Origin: Chaunax sp. Z400
Lineage: Eukaryota > Chordata > Actinopteri > Lophiiformes > Chaunacidae
Length of the DNA: 64,000 bases
Assembly (NCBI GenBank): GCA_037577475.1
Contig: CM075184.1
Coordinates: 13,134,094 to 13,198,093 of the forward strand
Reading direction: 5' to 3'
Shown here: piece after piece, positions 1 to 11,300 of the stretch
Layout of the letters: each line of letters starts with the position of its first letter
How positions within the stretch are numbered: position 1 is the stretch's first letter
The notes under the pieces: generated by a model
What the model was told of the DNA's origin: nothing
Seen by the model: only the letters and a program-made list of their open reading frames with translations
Databases searched by the model: none
Translations under genes and position numbers: made by a program

Positions 1-373
1 AACAGTTGGTTTATTCATTTATAGACAAGATCCATAATTTTACAGTGTTCTGTATGAAGTAAAGCAAACTTAAATTACTGTAAAAATTTAGAGTTGTTTG
101 TCCATAAATTAGGATTTATTTATTGTACATTATCCCCTCAAAGATTGATTTTAAAACTGTTCTTGTTTGTTCTGTTGAGTTCTTTTTATTTCTTAAAAGA
201 TATCTTGTTAAATATAAACATCAGTATCATAGGTTTTAAAGGGTTGAAATGTGTTAAAAATGCAGAATAAATTCATCCATATTGTAAGACTGTCTGAGGT
301 GGACTACCATTTTTATTTATTTATTTTTTCATACTTGTATGTTAACGTGTATTTGCTACATTTCTTCACATAG

Positions 374-508
374 CTCCTGCGGATGTTCTTCCGGCAGCAG
401 GATGAGTTGCGGCGGCTGAAAGAGGAGCTGACCACCAAGGATGTACGAATACGCCAGCTGGAGCTGGAGCTCAACAACCTGAAGAACGTTAGCCCCAACA
501 ACATCTGA
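374..508 (+). CDS. coro2b: coro2b terminal coding exon (coronin-2B C-terminal coiled coil), partial gene
   Basis: This is the last coding exon of a coronin. It follows an acceptor (...cacatag) and reads 44 residues in phase 0 before TGA at 506-508, starting LLRMFFRQQDELRRLKEEL and ending VSPNNI. The heptad pattern of leucines and charged residues is a coiled coil. It closely resembles the C-terminal coiled coil of vertebrate coronin-2B (FFRQQDEIRRLKEEL type), which trimerises actin-binding WD-repeat coronins at focal adhesions and the cytoskeleton. The seven-bladed propeller and unique region must be encoded upstream of the window. The neighbour on the opposite strand is anp32a, matching human CORO2B-ANP32A tail-to-tail order, which supports 2B over 2A. 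Which teleost co-orthologue (a or b) cannot be told from 44 residues. Confidence 0.88.
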   Translation, partial: LLRMFFRQQDELRRLKEELTTKDVRIRQLELELNNLKNVSPNNI

Positions 509-2387
509 CCTCTCAGCCTCCTGGACTGGCAAGGCGGCCTCTTTTTCCCCCAATTCTGACCTTCAGCAAGAGCCCTCTGAGCCCTGGGCCCTCCCACCCC
601 TCTTTTTTGATATGTGACATTATGTCATAACTTCATCCTGCTGTCCTGCATAATGCACACAATGATATGTTAACTGATGGATAATGTCTTAATGGTGCAA
701 TTACTGCAAGTGTGTTAATGACATATATGATAAGTGATGAAGGCAAAGCAGTGTTCATTTATTGCCACCTAAACATGAAATCAATGATGAGGGAGGTTTG
801 AGGTCCAATCAATTGAAGTATTATTTATCTTTGTACAGCCTAATAGTCTTGATCCAACACACACTCACATGCATACTTTCTTTCAGACTTATCTGTGTTT
901 GTCTCACTATGCCTACCTTCATCATTCATGTGTCAGTATGTTGATCACCATGCAAAGGAACTCGCACACTCATCCCCCTCTAAAGACTTAACAATCGTCT
1001 AGTTCTCATTTTTTTGTTGAGGCAGAACTGGAGGATAAAAATACTGTCACTGGTTCCTATTTTTCTTCCCAAGGCCTTAGACCCTGCTGCAGACACACGT
1101 TGCAGTGAGCTGCAACATCCTCTCAAAATGGCTGATCGAAGCGGTTTTGCAAATGACAGACAGGACCAGATTTGGCAGACATGGATCATGTTTTTCCAGA
1201 TGCTTTCCTCTAACTTCTTTTTTCTTACCTATGAATGTTGTTGGCTGTATATTTACCTCACAATACTGACATAAGATACACAATGGCAGTATTTCTTCCT
1301 GAGGAAAGTGAATAAGCCTCTTAAAGTATTACCATTCTTCATTTAAGTAGGAAAGCAGCAGAGGAGACATGGATCCAGGGGTGGTGGACTTACATAACTA
1401 CTCAAATATAGTCTCAAGTGAAGCTTTGCTGGCTGTTATTGTTTTTTAGGGCTAATTTTGAGGATGGGGGGATGTACAGTATATTTGCTTCTATTTATTT
1501 GTCACATTTTACATTTTTAGCTAACATATATTTGTTAATCCTGTTGTTTTTGTATGGCTTGGCTGCGTTATGATCATTATGATATGATGATTTTGCTGAA
1601 TGTTTCTGGTTGAAATGGTGTGAAATAGTGAAATCTATGTGAAACTATACCTTGAATGGTATAAGTTCTTTGACTCCAACAAAATAACTTCAGATACATC
1701 ATAAAAAATCTATTCTTGTCTATTCCTAACAGTGAAAAAGCTATAATAATAACCATCCTCTCACATTTAAACTAACAAAATGACTGTTATATGAAATGCC
1801 CTGTAAATGTGTAATTTCCATCATCTGCCTCTTCTTCTGCTCTTATACCATCGGCATACTTAGGCTAAACTGCAGTTTAAATGCCTGTTTTACCATCGAA
1901 GCCTTTTCTTTTCCCTGCAGTCTGAATTTTAAGAAACATGGGCACTGGAATAATATGATTGGCTCTATTTTGTCATCCAGGTCTAGATTCTGCTAAACAT
2001 GTCATGTCTTTTGATACAGGACAATCATACCTAGCCTCATCTTAGTACTGCTTCTGCTCACGGTAATCTAAGAAAAGGAGAAAGGTTACATCTGAGGCAT
2101 GTATAGCAACAATGGAATTTGTATCCTGATAAAGTAAAAGTAAGAGAAAAGAAAAGAAAAGAGAAAGTAAGGTAAGGACTGAAGGTCCTCCCTGATCACA
2201 CCATAGTGAGGACATAAAGACTGAGTCACTGACATATTCATGGTAAATTTGTTTCAGGAAAACTGAAGGCTAAAGTAAAAGACAGGTGGAAAAGTATCTA
2301 CGAGTGGATCAGCTACAGTGGAGAGGTGATGTTGCAGCTGTAGTAATAATACATCAGGGCATACTGAGGACTAAAATCAAGCACTTA
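509..2387 (+). other. coro2b 3'UTR and tail-to-tail intergenic spacer
   Basis: After the coro2b stop the sequence becomes AT-rich with no long credible reading frame. The proximal part must contain the 3'UTR. I find no clean AATAAA between 509 and the Tc1 element, so the cleavage site is not placed. Short open frames here lack any recognisable protein. An A-rich purine run (aaaagaaaagaaaagag) lies near 2140. Confidence 0.5.
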
Positions 2388-3546
2388 CAGTTGGAAGCTG
2401 GAAGTTGAAAAATGTATTCAACCCCATTGTATATTAGTTTTGGCAAAATGTATTTATCACCTGTTTGCAAATACAAAATCACACAAAAACAGTTTAAATA
2501 ACTTAATAAAACAGATTAAGTTTTTTCCCCACATTGAACACAAAATGCTGCTTTTAATGATTACTGCAGTCTCAAGATTATTCAACACCCTGAATAGCAT
2601 GCATCATAAGAGCACACATTCACAATTTAGCAGTAAAAATTGTGTCGCAAAGATTTCCCTGTTAAAGCCTAAATTTACATAAGGACTCTATGTCTGAACT
2701 CCAAGACATTCACCACTGCTGACTATAAACCACAAGAAAAATCGGCCCCAGTAGCTCAGAACCGTCTAGATACGACACAGACATTGTAGGATGCTGGTCT
2801 GTGGAGTGATGGAATAAAACTAACTTGTCAGGTCTATCGATCAGCGGTATGTCTGGAGGAGGAAGAATGAGGCATATGCTGAAGGGACACCCTCCCTACA
2901 GTGAAGCATGGCGGTGGCTCTGTGATGCTCTGGAGCTGCTTTGCTTCTTTGAGCACTGGAAACCTGCAGCGTGTAGAGGCTAAGATGGATTCCATTAAGT
3001 ATCAGGAAATCCTAGAAGAAAATGTCTTGCCATCTGTAATGAAGCGGAAACTTGGGCATCATTGGACATTCTAAAAGGACAAAACATAACATCTCAAACA
3101 TACCTCAACGTCCATCAAGGCTTGGTTCCAGAAGAAAGCCTTGATCATTCTAGAGTGGCCGTCACAGTCACCTGATTTGAATCCCACAGAAAATCTCTGG
3201 TGGGATTTGAAGGCGGCGATTGCAACATATAAACCCAGGAATATTGTCCATGAGGAATGGGCTAAGATTCCTCAGGAATGCTGCCAGAAGCTGGTGTCTG
3301 ACTTGCATCACATTTGCAGCAAGTCATAGCAGCTGAAGGGTCTCTACAAAATACCAGACACTTATTAAGGGGTTGAATCCTTCTGAGACTGCAGTAGCAA
3401 TTTGTCATATTTGTGGAAAAACACTTGTAATATCTGTTGTATTGACCTACTTAAATGGTTCTTGTTTTGATTTTGATAAATAGTATACTTGCCAATAAAC
3501 CTAGTATACAATGGGGGTTGAATCATTTTGCTTTCAACAGCAACTG
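2388..3546 (+). mobile_element. Tc1/mariner-like DNA transposon, inactivated
   Basis: The ends are inverted: cagttggaagctggaagttg at the left pairs with ...ctttcaacagcaactg at the right, and the match continues inward (attcaaccccattgtata / tatacaatgggggttgaat). A TA precedes the left end at 2386-2387, the Tc1 target; the right-hand TA is mutated. Inside, about 2750-3329 is a decayed transposase on the + strand. It retains the C-terminal catalytic-region motif WPSQSPDLNPTENLWWDLK (3153-3209) but has stops and frameshifts upstream. The right-hand 122 bp are copied again at 6761-6882 by the 3.3-kb tandem duplication. Confidence 0.85.
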
Positions 3547-3787
3547 TTCATTTTTGGAAAGGAAGTGAATCAGTAATGAATGAATAAATGACTGAAATTC
3601 TTTATACTCCATTATTTTTCTTGTTAAACAAGTGAACCCCTGCTTGAAGTCTTGCATCCTGGATCATTTTCTATGTGGAGAAAAGCGAATCATACCTGAT
3701 GCCCCAACACGTGAATTTTATATTTTACCCTTTGACTTGGCTATGTAGTAGAGGGACCACACCACAACAAAACATATATAAAAGGGA

Positions 3788-3793
3788 TTTATT
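3788..3793 (-). terminator. Candidate polyadenylation signal (copy 1)
   Basis: AATAAA on the - strand at the position equivalent to 7124-7129. It would terminate any transcript reading into the duplicate exon cassette. Confidence 0.5.
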
Positions 3794-4946
3794 GAAGTGA
3801 ATGGGAGGGAAAAAGCAACAATTTGGCTGATGACAGTGGATTTAACAAAGAGTGAAAACTCACTGAGGCAGGCCACTTTGACCATTATGTATAATAAAGA
3901 AAACAACGTCCAAATAACTGACCATTTTCCAGAGTTCACACTTTGAAACAATAAATTTAGAATGCACATAAGTTGCAGCTGTGACCTCCGTTTATATCAA
4001 GTACTTCTCTACACTACCATCACAAATTCAAACATTACCACCCGCGTGCCACAGAAAAGAACATGGAAAAGGCGATTATGAGTTCAGATGTCGAATACTT
4101 GTCGTCATGGAAAGATTATGCATACAAAGCTATTTTCAAATTCAAGAAATTTCACACTGCGTATTTTAGATAAAGCAGCATACATATTTAATATCTTATT
4201 ACAAGTCATAGTTTCACTTCAGTTGTCTGTTCAATGTCTGCCATCATCAAAGAGAATACAAAAAAATAGATTTGGTCATTATTTACAAAAACACGTAATT
4301 TCCGAACTATCAAAGCTGAGGGCTGAAGGAGGAGGAGCAGCTTTGACAAGGGCAGACATTATATGCTGTAATTTAAAAATATGCCCTGTGAGGGTCACAC
4401 TGTGCATGTTCAGACAGAAGTTTCACACCGGGACAGCAGAGAGTATTGGCATACTGGTGACACTACAAAAACATAACTTAAAAAAAAAAAATTTACAATG
4501 CAAAAAGAAGACGAGGAGAGGACAGCCATACATGAAATCCAGCAGTTGACTTTAAAATGTATTAGACATGCACTCTTTTTTCTTTGTTTTTCTTTTTTTT
4601 TTGGGAGGGGTCTGAAAATACATAAGTCGTCAGAAACTGGTTTTACACAAACGGCAAGAAAACAAAAACATTTCTTAAAAAGGTTTAGTTTTGCTATTAT
4701 TTGAAATTACAAAATTTGTGTCCACAAAGCAGGTAAAAGTGGACCGTAAAGACTGGAATATGGGAGCATCAAAAGATGCATAAATTTAACTTATTTATCC
4801 AGACAATCCTGTCTACCTGACTGGCCAATAAGAAGAAAAAGAACACTCCTACTGCAATATTAAACTGGGGGGAAAATACACAGGGTAGGGAAGTGAATGG
4901 GGGATACAAGTTTAAAACAGTTCACAACATAGCTTCACGTGGAGTC

Positions 4947-6100
4947 TCAATCATCTTCATCTTCCTCCCCTTCTTCATCCAGTTCCCTTTTTCTCTTCTG
5001 ACCTCGCTCTTCTTCTAGAAACCAAGAGTGACGCTTAGAGACAGATTCTACAAAGTAAAGGTTTCCTGTTCTCTTTCAGGTTTATTGCGTCATGATTACA
5101 AAAATGCTGGCTCAAACTGTACACAATCCTCACCTAGCGGGGCCAATTGTGTTGGGCAATAAAGATCAAATCAGCTGATTCCCAAATCTGTTCTATGTAC
5201 TGATTCTGAGGATGTTTAGGGTGTGTGGTGGGTTTACAGTGGATAAGTGTCCAAATTACATTATCACAAAACAGAAACATTCCACCATTCTTCAACAATG
5301 CAGTGTGTTTAATTTTTGGACAGCTTTGTTGTCTCTGTTAAGTTTGATTAAGAGTGGAAGCTGTGTTTGTTTTTTTTCAAGTTTCCTGTTGAGTGGTGCT
5401 ATGGAGCAATGGATCCACAAGCGGGACCCTTGTTTGTATTGTGCGCATGCAGGAGGACACACAGGGTAGCAACACAAATAAGTAAATCCTTCCTGTGTTG
5501 GATGTAAAGCTATGAAAACTCCTGTCACTGGTTTCACAGTATTCTGCTGCTGGACATTTTGTGGTAGTAACCAGCACAGAAGCTGGAAATGAACGAATAA
5601 AAGCGGAAAACTATCTAGCAAACTTGGATATAAATAATAATTGATTTTAAATATAATGCTTTGCAAATGTTTTATGCAGAAGAAAATCCATTCAACATGT
5701 TTGTTCGGCCTCAAAAATACACATTTTTGGTGAGAATGTTGACTTAATTCTGGGGACCTTAAAATGTGTTGATTTCTAGCACACTATAAAGATTAATATA
5801 TCGAGTATAAATGTAGCCTGTGGTTGGAATTGGGAGACAGCTTCTAAGTTTAAGTCAGCCACCATTTTACTCACCTTCCTCATCGTCATCGTCATTCAAA
5901 TCTTCCTCCTCTTCCTCCTTCAAAAAAAAAAAAAGTGAAGTTAGTATCGTTACTGCAGATTGAATATTTTTAACAATTAAAGAATGCAAATGTCATTTAT
6001 TCTCAACACACCTCTCCACTGAGATCCTCCTCTTCCTCTTCTTCATCATCCTCCTCCTCCTCATCTCCTGGTGCTGTATCTTCATTATAATCCTTTACAT
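4947..6100 (-). CDS. anp32a: Duplicate anp32a terminal exon cassette (exons 5', 6', 7')
   Basis: Exact second copies of the last three anp32a exons lie at 6100-6012, 5917-5875 and 5014-4947, with intact acceptors, donors, frame and stop. They lie downstream of the copy-2 polyadenylation signal in the direction of anp32a transcription. They could be reached only by read-through past that site. Exon 6 of copy 2 ends with one leftover base and exon 5' starts needing one, so splicing 6 to 5' would stay in frame and add 44 acidic residues before the same C-terminus. Whether any transcript uses them is unknown. They could also be silent, or an assembly artefact. Confidence 0.8.
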
Positions 6101-6128
6101 CTGGGTGAAAGTAATAAGTGGTTAATTA

Positions 6129-6701
6129 GGCTGCGTTCACATTACCAGACCGAAGTAACTCAAGTACGATTTTTTTGCCTCAGTGTGACACAAAATTGGA
6201 TATTTTTTTTTCCGGGGCTGTGTGAACACAAAAATCTGATCTTTTCAAATCAGAGTTGAGTCACTTTCATATGTGGTGCCAGATTGGATACAATTCTGAT
6301 TTGTAGCCATGCGACGTGTATGCAGACGGCACTCATACGATAAACCACAACCATGGAAGAGTTGCAGAACCCCTTTACTATGTCTTGTGCCAATCGATTC
6401 ACATATCAATCAACTAATTAAACTAGACACAGACACAACGGTGGTACGCGCATCTTTTATATTGACCATGCACGTGCACCACTTATGTTCACCCCTGATT
6501 ATAACATTTTATGTTAATGATGACGTAGATGACTCGTGCAAAAATGTATCAATGTATGCGTACCAGCCATTTAGAAGGACAGATGGATTCACATTAGAGC
6601 TAGATCCAGGAAACTTCTAATTATGAAGGTGAGACGTCAAGATGACTGAATCCTATCTGCACAAAACATTTAACAATGAGGGCTGTAATGTGAACGTAGC
6701 C
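6129..6701. mobile_element. Small DNA transposon with TIRs (copy 1)
   Basis: Ends are inverted: ggctgcgttcacattacc at the left and ggctgtaatgtgaacgtagcc at the right. The 573-bp interior has no transposase, so it is a non-autonomous element inserted in anp32a intron 4 before the tandem duplication. No convincing target-site duplication was seen, so the superfamily is not assigned. Confidence 0.65.
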
Positions 6702-7123
6702 GTAGCGTCAAAATGTCCGAACGCCAACAGTACCAGCGGAGGCAAGAAAGAACACAGCTGTTGTAATATCTGTTGTATTGACCTACTTAAATGGTTCTTG
6801 TTTTGATTTTGATAAATAGTATACTTGCCAATAAACCTAGTATACAATGGGGGTTGAATCATTTTGCTTTCAACAGCAACTGTTCATTTTTGGAAAGGAA
6901 GTGAATCAGTAATGAATGAATAAATGACTGAAATTCTTTATACTCCATTATTTTTCTTGTTAAACAAGTGAACCCCTGCTTGAAGTCCTGCATCCTGGAT
7001 CATTTTCTATGTGGAGAAAAGCGAATCATACCTGATCCCCCAACACGTGAATTTTATATTTTACCCTTTGACTTGGCTATGTAGTAGAGGGACCACACCA
7101 CAACAAAACATATATAAAAGGGA

Positions 7124-7129
7124 TTTATT
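7124..7129 (-). terminator. Candidate anp32a polyadenylation signal (copy 2)
   Basis: AATAAA on the - strand (tttatt on +), about 1.15 kb past the stop at 8284, a plausible 3'UTR length for this gene. The intervening 3'UTR (7130-8283) is AT-rich with poly-A and poly-T runs. Confidence 0.55.
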
Positions 7130-8283
7130 GAAGTGAATGGGAGGGAAAAAGCAACAATTTGGCTGATGACAGTGGATTTAACAAAGAGTGAAAACTCACT
7201 GAGGCAGGCCACTTTGACCATTATGTATAATAAAGAAAACAACGTCCAAATAACTGACCATTTTCCAGAGTTCACACTTTGAAACAATAAATTTAGAATG
7301 CACATAAGTTGCAGCTGTGACCTCCGTTTATATCAAGTACTTCTCTACACTACCATCACAAATTCAAACATTGCCACCCGCGTGCCACAGAAAAGAACAT
7401 GGAAAAGGCGATTATGAGTTCAGATGTCGAATACTTGTCGTCATGGAAAGATTATGCATACAAAGCTATTTTCAAATTCAAGAAATTTCACACTGCGTAT
7501 TTTAGATAAAGCAGCATACATATTTAATATCTTATTACAAGTCATAGTTTCACTTCAGTTGTCTGTTCAATGTCTGCCATCATCAAAGAGAATACAAAAA
7601 AATAGATTTGGTCATTATTTACAAAAACACGTAATTTCCGAACTATCAAAGCTGAGGGCTGAAGGAGGAGGAGCAGCTTTGACAAGGGCAGACATTATAT
7701 GCTGTAATTTAAAAATATGCCCTGTGAGGGTCACACTGTGCATGTTCAGACAGAAGTTTCACACCGGGACAGCAGAGAGTATTGGCATACTGGTGACACT
7801 ACAAAAACATAACTTAAAAAAAAAAAAATTTACAATGCAAAAAGAAGACGAGGAGAGGACAGCCATACATGAAATCCAGCAGTTGACTTTAAAATGTATT
7901 AGACATGCACTCTTTTTTCTTTGTTTTTCTTTTTTTTTTGGGAGGGGTCTGAAAATACATAAGTCGTCAGAAACTGGTTTTACACAAACGGCAAGAAAAC
8001 AAAAACATTTCTTAAAAAGGTTTAGTTTTGCTATTATTTGAAATTACAAAATTTGTGTCCACAAAGCAGGTAAAAGTGGACCGTAAAGACTGGAATATGG
8101 GAGCATCAAAAGATGAATAAATTTAACTTATTTATCCAGACAATCCTGTCTACCTGACTGGCCAATAAGAAGAAAAAGAACACTCCTACTGCAATATTAA
8201 ACTGGGGGGAAAATACACAGGGTAGGGAAGTGAATGGGGGATACAAGTTTAAAACAGTTCACAACATAGCTTCACGTGGAGTC

Positions 8284-8351
8284 TCAATCATCTTCATCTT
8301 CCTCCCCTTCTTCATCCAGTTCCCTTTTTCTCTTCTGACCTCGCTCTTCTT
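8284..8351 (-). CDS. anp32a: anp32a terminal coding exon 7 (copy 2 of duplication)
   Basis: 68 nt after ggtttctag|. It reads EEERGQKRKRELDEEGEEDE-DD and TGA (stop at 8286-8284). The KRKRE basic patch and acidic end are the hallmark C-terminus of ANP32 proteins. Confidence 0.92.
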
Positions 8352-11300
8352 CTAGAAACCAAGAGTGACGCTTAGAGACAGATTCTACAAAGTAAAGGTT
8401 TCCTGTTCTCTTTCAGGTTTATTGCGTCATGATTACAAAAATGCTGGCTCAAACTGTACACAATCCTCACCTAGCGGGGCCAATTGTGTTGGGCAATAAA
8501 GATCAAATCAGCTGATTCCCAAATCTGTTCTATGTACTGATTCTGAGGATGTTTAGGGTGTGTGGTGGGTTTACAGTGGATAAGTGTCCAAATTACATTA
8601 TCACAAAACAGAAACATTCCACCATTCTTCAACAATGCAGTGTGTTTAATTTTTGGACAGCTTTGTTGTCTCTGTTAAGTTTGATTAAGAGTGGAAGCTG
8701 TGTTTTTTTTTTTCAAGTTTCCTGTTGAGTGGTGCTATGGAGCAATGGATCCACAAGCGGGACCCTTGTTTGTATTGTGCGCATGCAGGAGGACACACAG
8801 GGTAGCAACACAAATAAGTAAATCCTTCCTGTGTTGGATGTAAAGCTATGAAAACTCCTGTCACTGGTTTCACAGTATTCTGCTGCTGGACATTTTGTGG
8901 TAGTAACCAGCACAGAAGCTGGAAATGAACGAATAAAAGCGGAAAACTATCTAGCAAACTTGGATATAAATAATAATTGATTTTAAATATAATGCTTTGC
9001 AAATGTTTTATGCAGAAGAAAATCCATTCAACATGTTTGTTCGGCCTCAAAAATACACATTTTTGGTGAGAATGTTGACTTAATTCTGGGGACCTTAAAA
9101 TGTGTTGATTTCTAGCACACTATAAAGATTAATATATCGAGTATAAATGTAGCCTGTGGTTGGAATTGGGAGACAGCTTCTAAGTTTAAGTCAGCCACCA
9201 TTTTACTCACCTTCCTCATCGTCATCGTCATTCAAATCTTCCTCCTCTTCCTCCTTCAAAAAAAAGAAAAGAAGTGAAGTTAGTATCGTTACTGCAGATT
9301 GAATATTTTTAACAATTAAAGAATACAAATGTCATTTATTCTCAACACACCTCTCCACTGAGATCCTCCTCTTCCTCTTCTTCATCATCCTCCTCCTCCT
9401 CATCTCCTGGTGCTGTATCTTCATTATAATCCTTTACATCTGGGTGAAAGTAATAAGTGGTTAATTAGGCTGCGTTCACATTACCAGACCGAAGTAACTC
9501 AAGTACGATTTTTTTGCCTCAGTGTGACACAAAATTCGATATTTTTTTTTTCGGGGCTGTGTGAACACAAAAATCTGATCTTTTCAAATCAGAGTTGAGT
9601 CACTTTCATATGTGGTGCCAGATTGGATACAATTCTGATTTGTAGCCATGCGACGTGTATGCAGACGGCACTCATACGATAAACCACAACCATGGAAGAG
9701 TTGCAGAACCCCTTTACTATGTCTTGTGCCAATCGATTCACATATCAATCAACTAATTAAACTAGACACAGACACAACGGTGGTACGCGCATCTTTTATA
9801 TTGACCATGCACGTGCACCACTTATGTTCACCCCTGATTATAACATTTTATGTTAATGATGACGTAGATTACTTGTGCAAAAATGTATCAATGTATGCGT
9901 ACCAGCCATTTAGAAGGACAGATGGATTCACATTAGAGCTAGATCCAGGAAACTTCTAATTATGAAGGTGAGACGTCAAGATGACTGAATCCTATCTGCA
10001 CAAAACATTTAACAATGAGGGCTGTAATGTGAACGTAGCCGTAGCGTCAAAATGTCCGAACGCCAACAGTACCAGCGGAGGCAAGAAAGAACACAGCTAC
10101 CCACATGAGTGCATGTGAAGCGCTTTGACTCAAACTTGCCATCTTTATCGTCCAAGCCCTCAGCGTCTGAATCTGGTGCCTCTTTGTCGTCTTTGTCGTA
10201 GCCGTCCAGGTATGTGAGCTGGGGTAGTAGCTTGAATACGTTGTCCCTGTATTCGTTCAGGTTCGTCACTTCACAGTTAAACAGATCTAGGCTTCTCAGG
10301 GTTCCCAACTCTTTCTGGCAAAAGAACAATTAAGGTTGATGATAGAACAGCCAACTGCTTTTTACACCATGTTTTTAAACCAAAGTGTCTTGTGGGGTTA
10401 CTTACCAATGGTTCTATTGTACTGAGGTCTCTGATCTTGTTGCCACTAAGGTTGAGATGTGTGAGGTTGGGGCATTTCTCTGCCAAAACATCCAACCCTC
10501 CTGAGATCCTGTTATCGCTGAGTTCAAGCTGTTAAATAATTGAATAGTCAAAATATGAAAAATCCTGAAGCCTTAAAAATCATACTCCCTTTATGTAGAA
10601 AAACACCCACCTTTATGAGTTTTTTTAGTTTTGGCAAGTGGGCAACTGTCGTCAGTCCAACATTGATTGTGCTTAGAAATCCTAGCTCCTCAAATTCATC
10701 TGTTAGACCCTCAATCTTGCCATTATTTGAGCGACAGTTGTCTAGAACAAGTTCTTTGACCTGTAGAAAAAAACAAATACACCTGGTCATCATTTATCAA
10801 AATAAAAACAACAATTAGGTGTAATCTATTTCATGGTTGAATGTGACTTCACTTACTGTATGTTGTTTTGGACAATAATCATATAATAATTTGCCGTAAA
10901 AATGTATGTAATGTTTGACACATTAAATCAAATGCATTTCAGCTTTTGGCGAGCTACTGCTGTATCTAAAGTACTTTTTTTCTCAAGGCTTCATCTTAAA
11001 CTAAGTGTTTATTTAAGGGGAAGCCAACTCTGAATACATGTAGTAATTTAACCTTAAAACCTTATCTGCAGTCAAAGTGGTCCACAGTGCATTTAATTGA
11101 TCTATACTTCTGCTCCACTCCGAGGGAGATACTGTACTTCACTAAATGCATTTGAAAACCAGAGTTTCTATTTACTTTGCAATTTAAGTTTCCTCTATAC
11201 TAAACATATAGTCAAACTGTAAAATATGATCCATTAACACAGGTGTGCTGCTATCGTATGTTTTATTGCGGGCTTGAACGTGACTCAGCCAATCAGCATT

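Larger units (their letters stand above)
3425..6760. repeat. Tandem duplication, copy 1 (3.3 kb, anp32a 3' portion)
   Basis: From 3425 the sequence matches 6761 onward almost base for base over 3.3 kb, at an offset of 3336 to 3339. Differences are about ten substitutions (for example near 3647, 3704, 4045, 4786, 5987, 6195, 6534) and length changes in homopolymers at about 4480, 5365 and 5925. The unit carries the right end of the Tc1 element, the anp32a 3'UTR, three terminal coding exons and a small DNA transposon. The junction at 6760/6761 joins intron-4 sequence (aacacagct) to Tc1 sequence (ttgtaatatc) with at most an extra g. Confidence 0.97.
6761..10098. repeat. Tandem duplication, copy 2 (3.3 kb, anp32a 3' portion)
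   Basis: This is the second unit of the direct tandem duplication. It ends 42 bp beyond the anp32a exon 4 donor at 10140, so it is the copy contiguous with the rest of the gene. Its exons are used in the principal anp32a model. The break at 10098/10099 lies inside intron 4 (...aacacagct|acccacatg). Confidence 0.97.

Noticed and set aside
4088..4549. 153-codon frame, and its 205-codon counterpart at 7424-8041
   Set aside because: Both are antisense to the anp32a 3'UTR. They differ in length only because of a homopolymer change between the duplicated copies, so they are not under coding constraint.
5292..5714. 140-codon minus-strand frame (and its copy at 8685-9050)
   Set aside because: It lies inside the anp32a intron between exons 6 and 7. 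The two copies differ by a frame-changing homopolymer length, so it is not coding.
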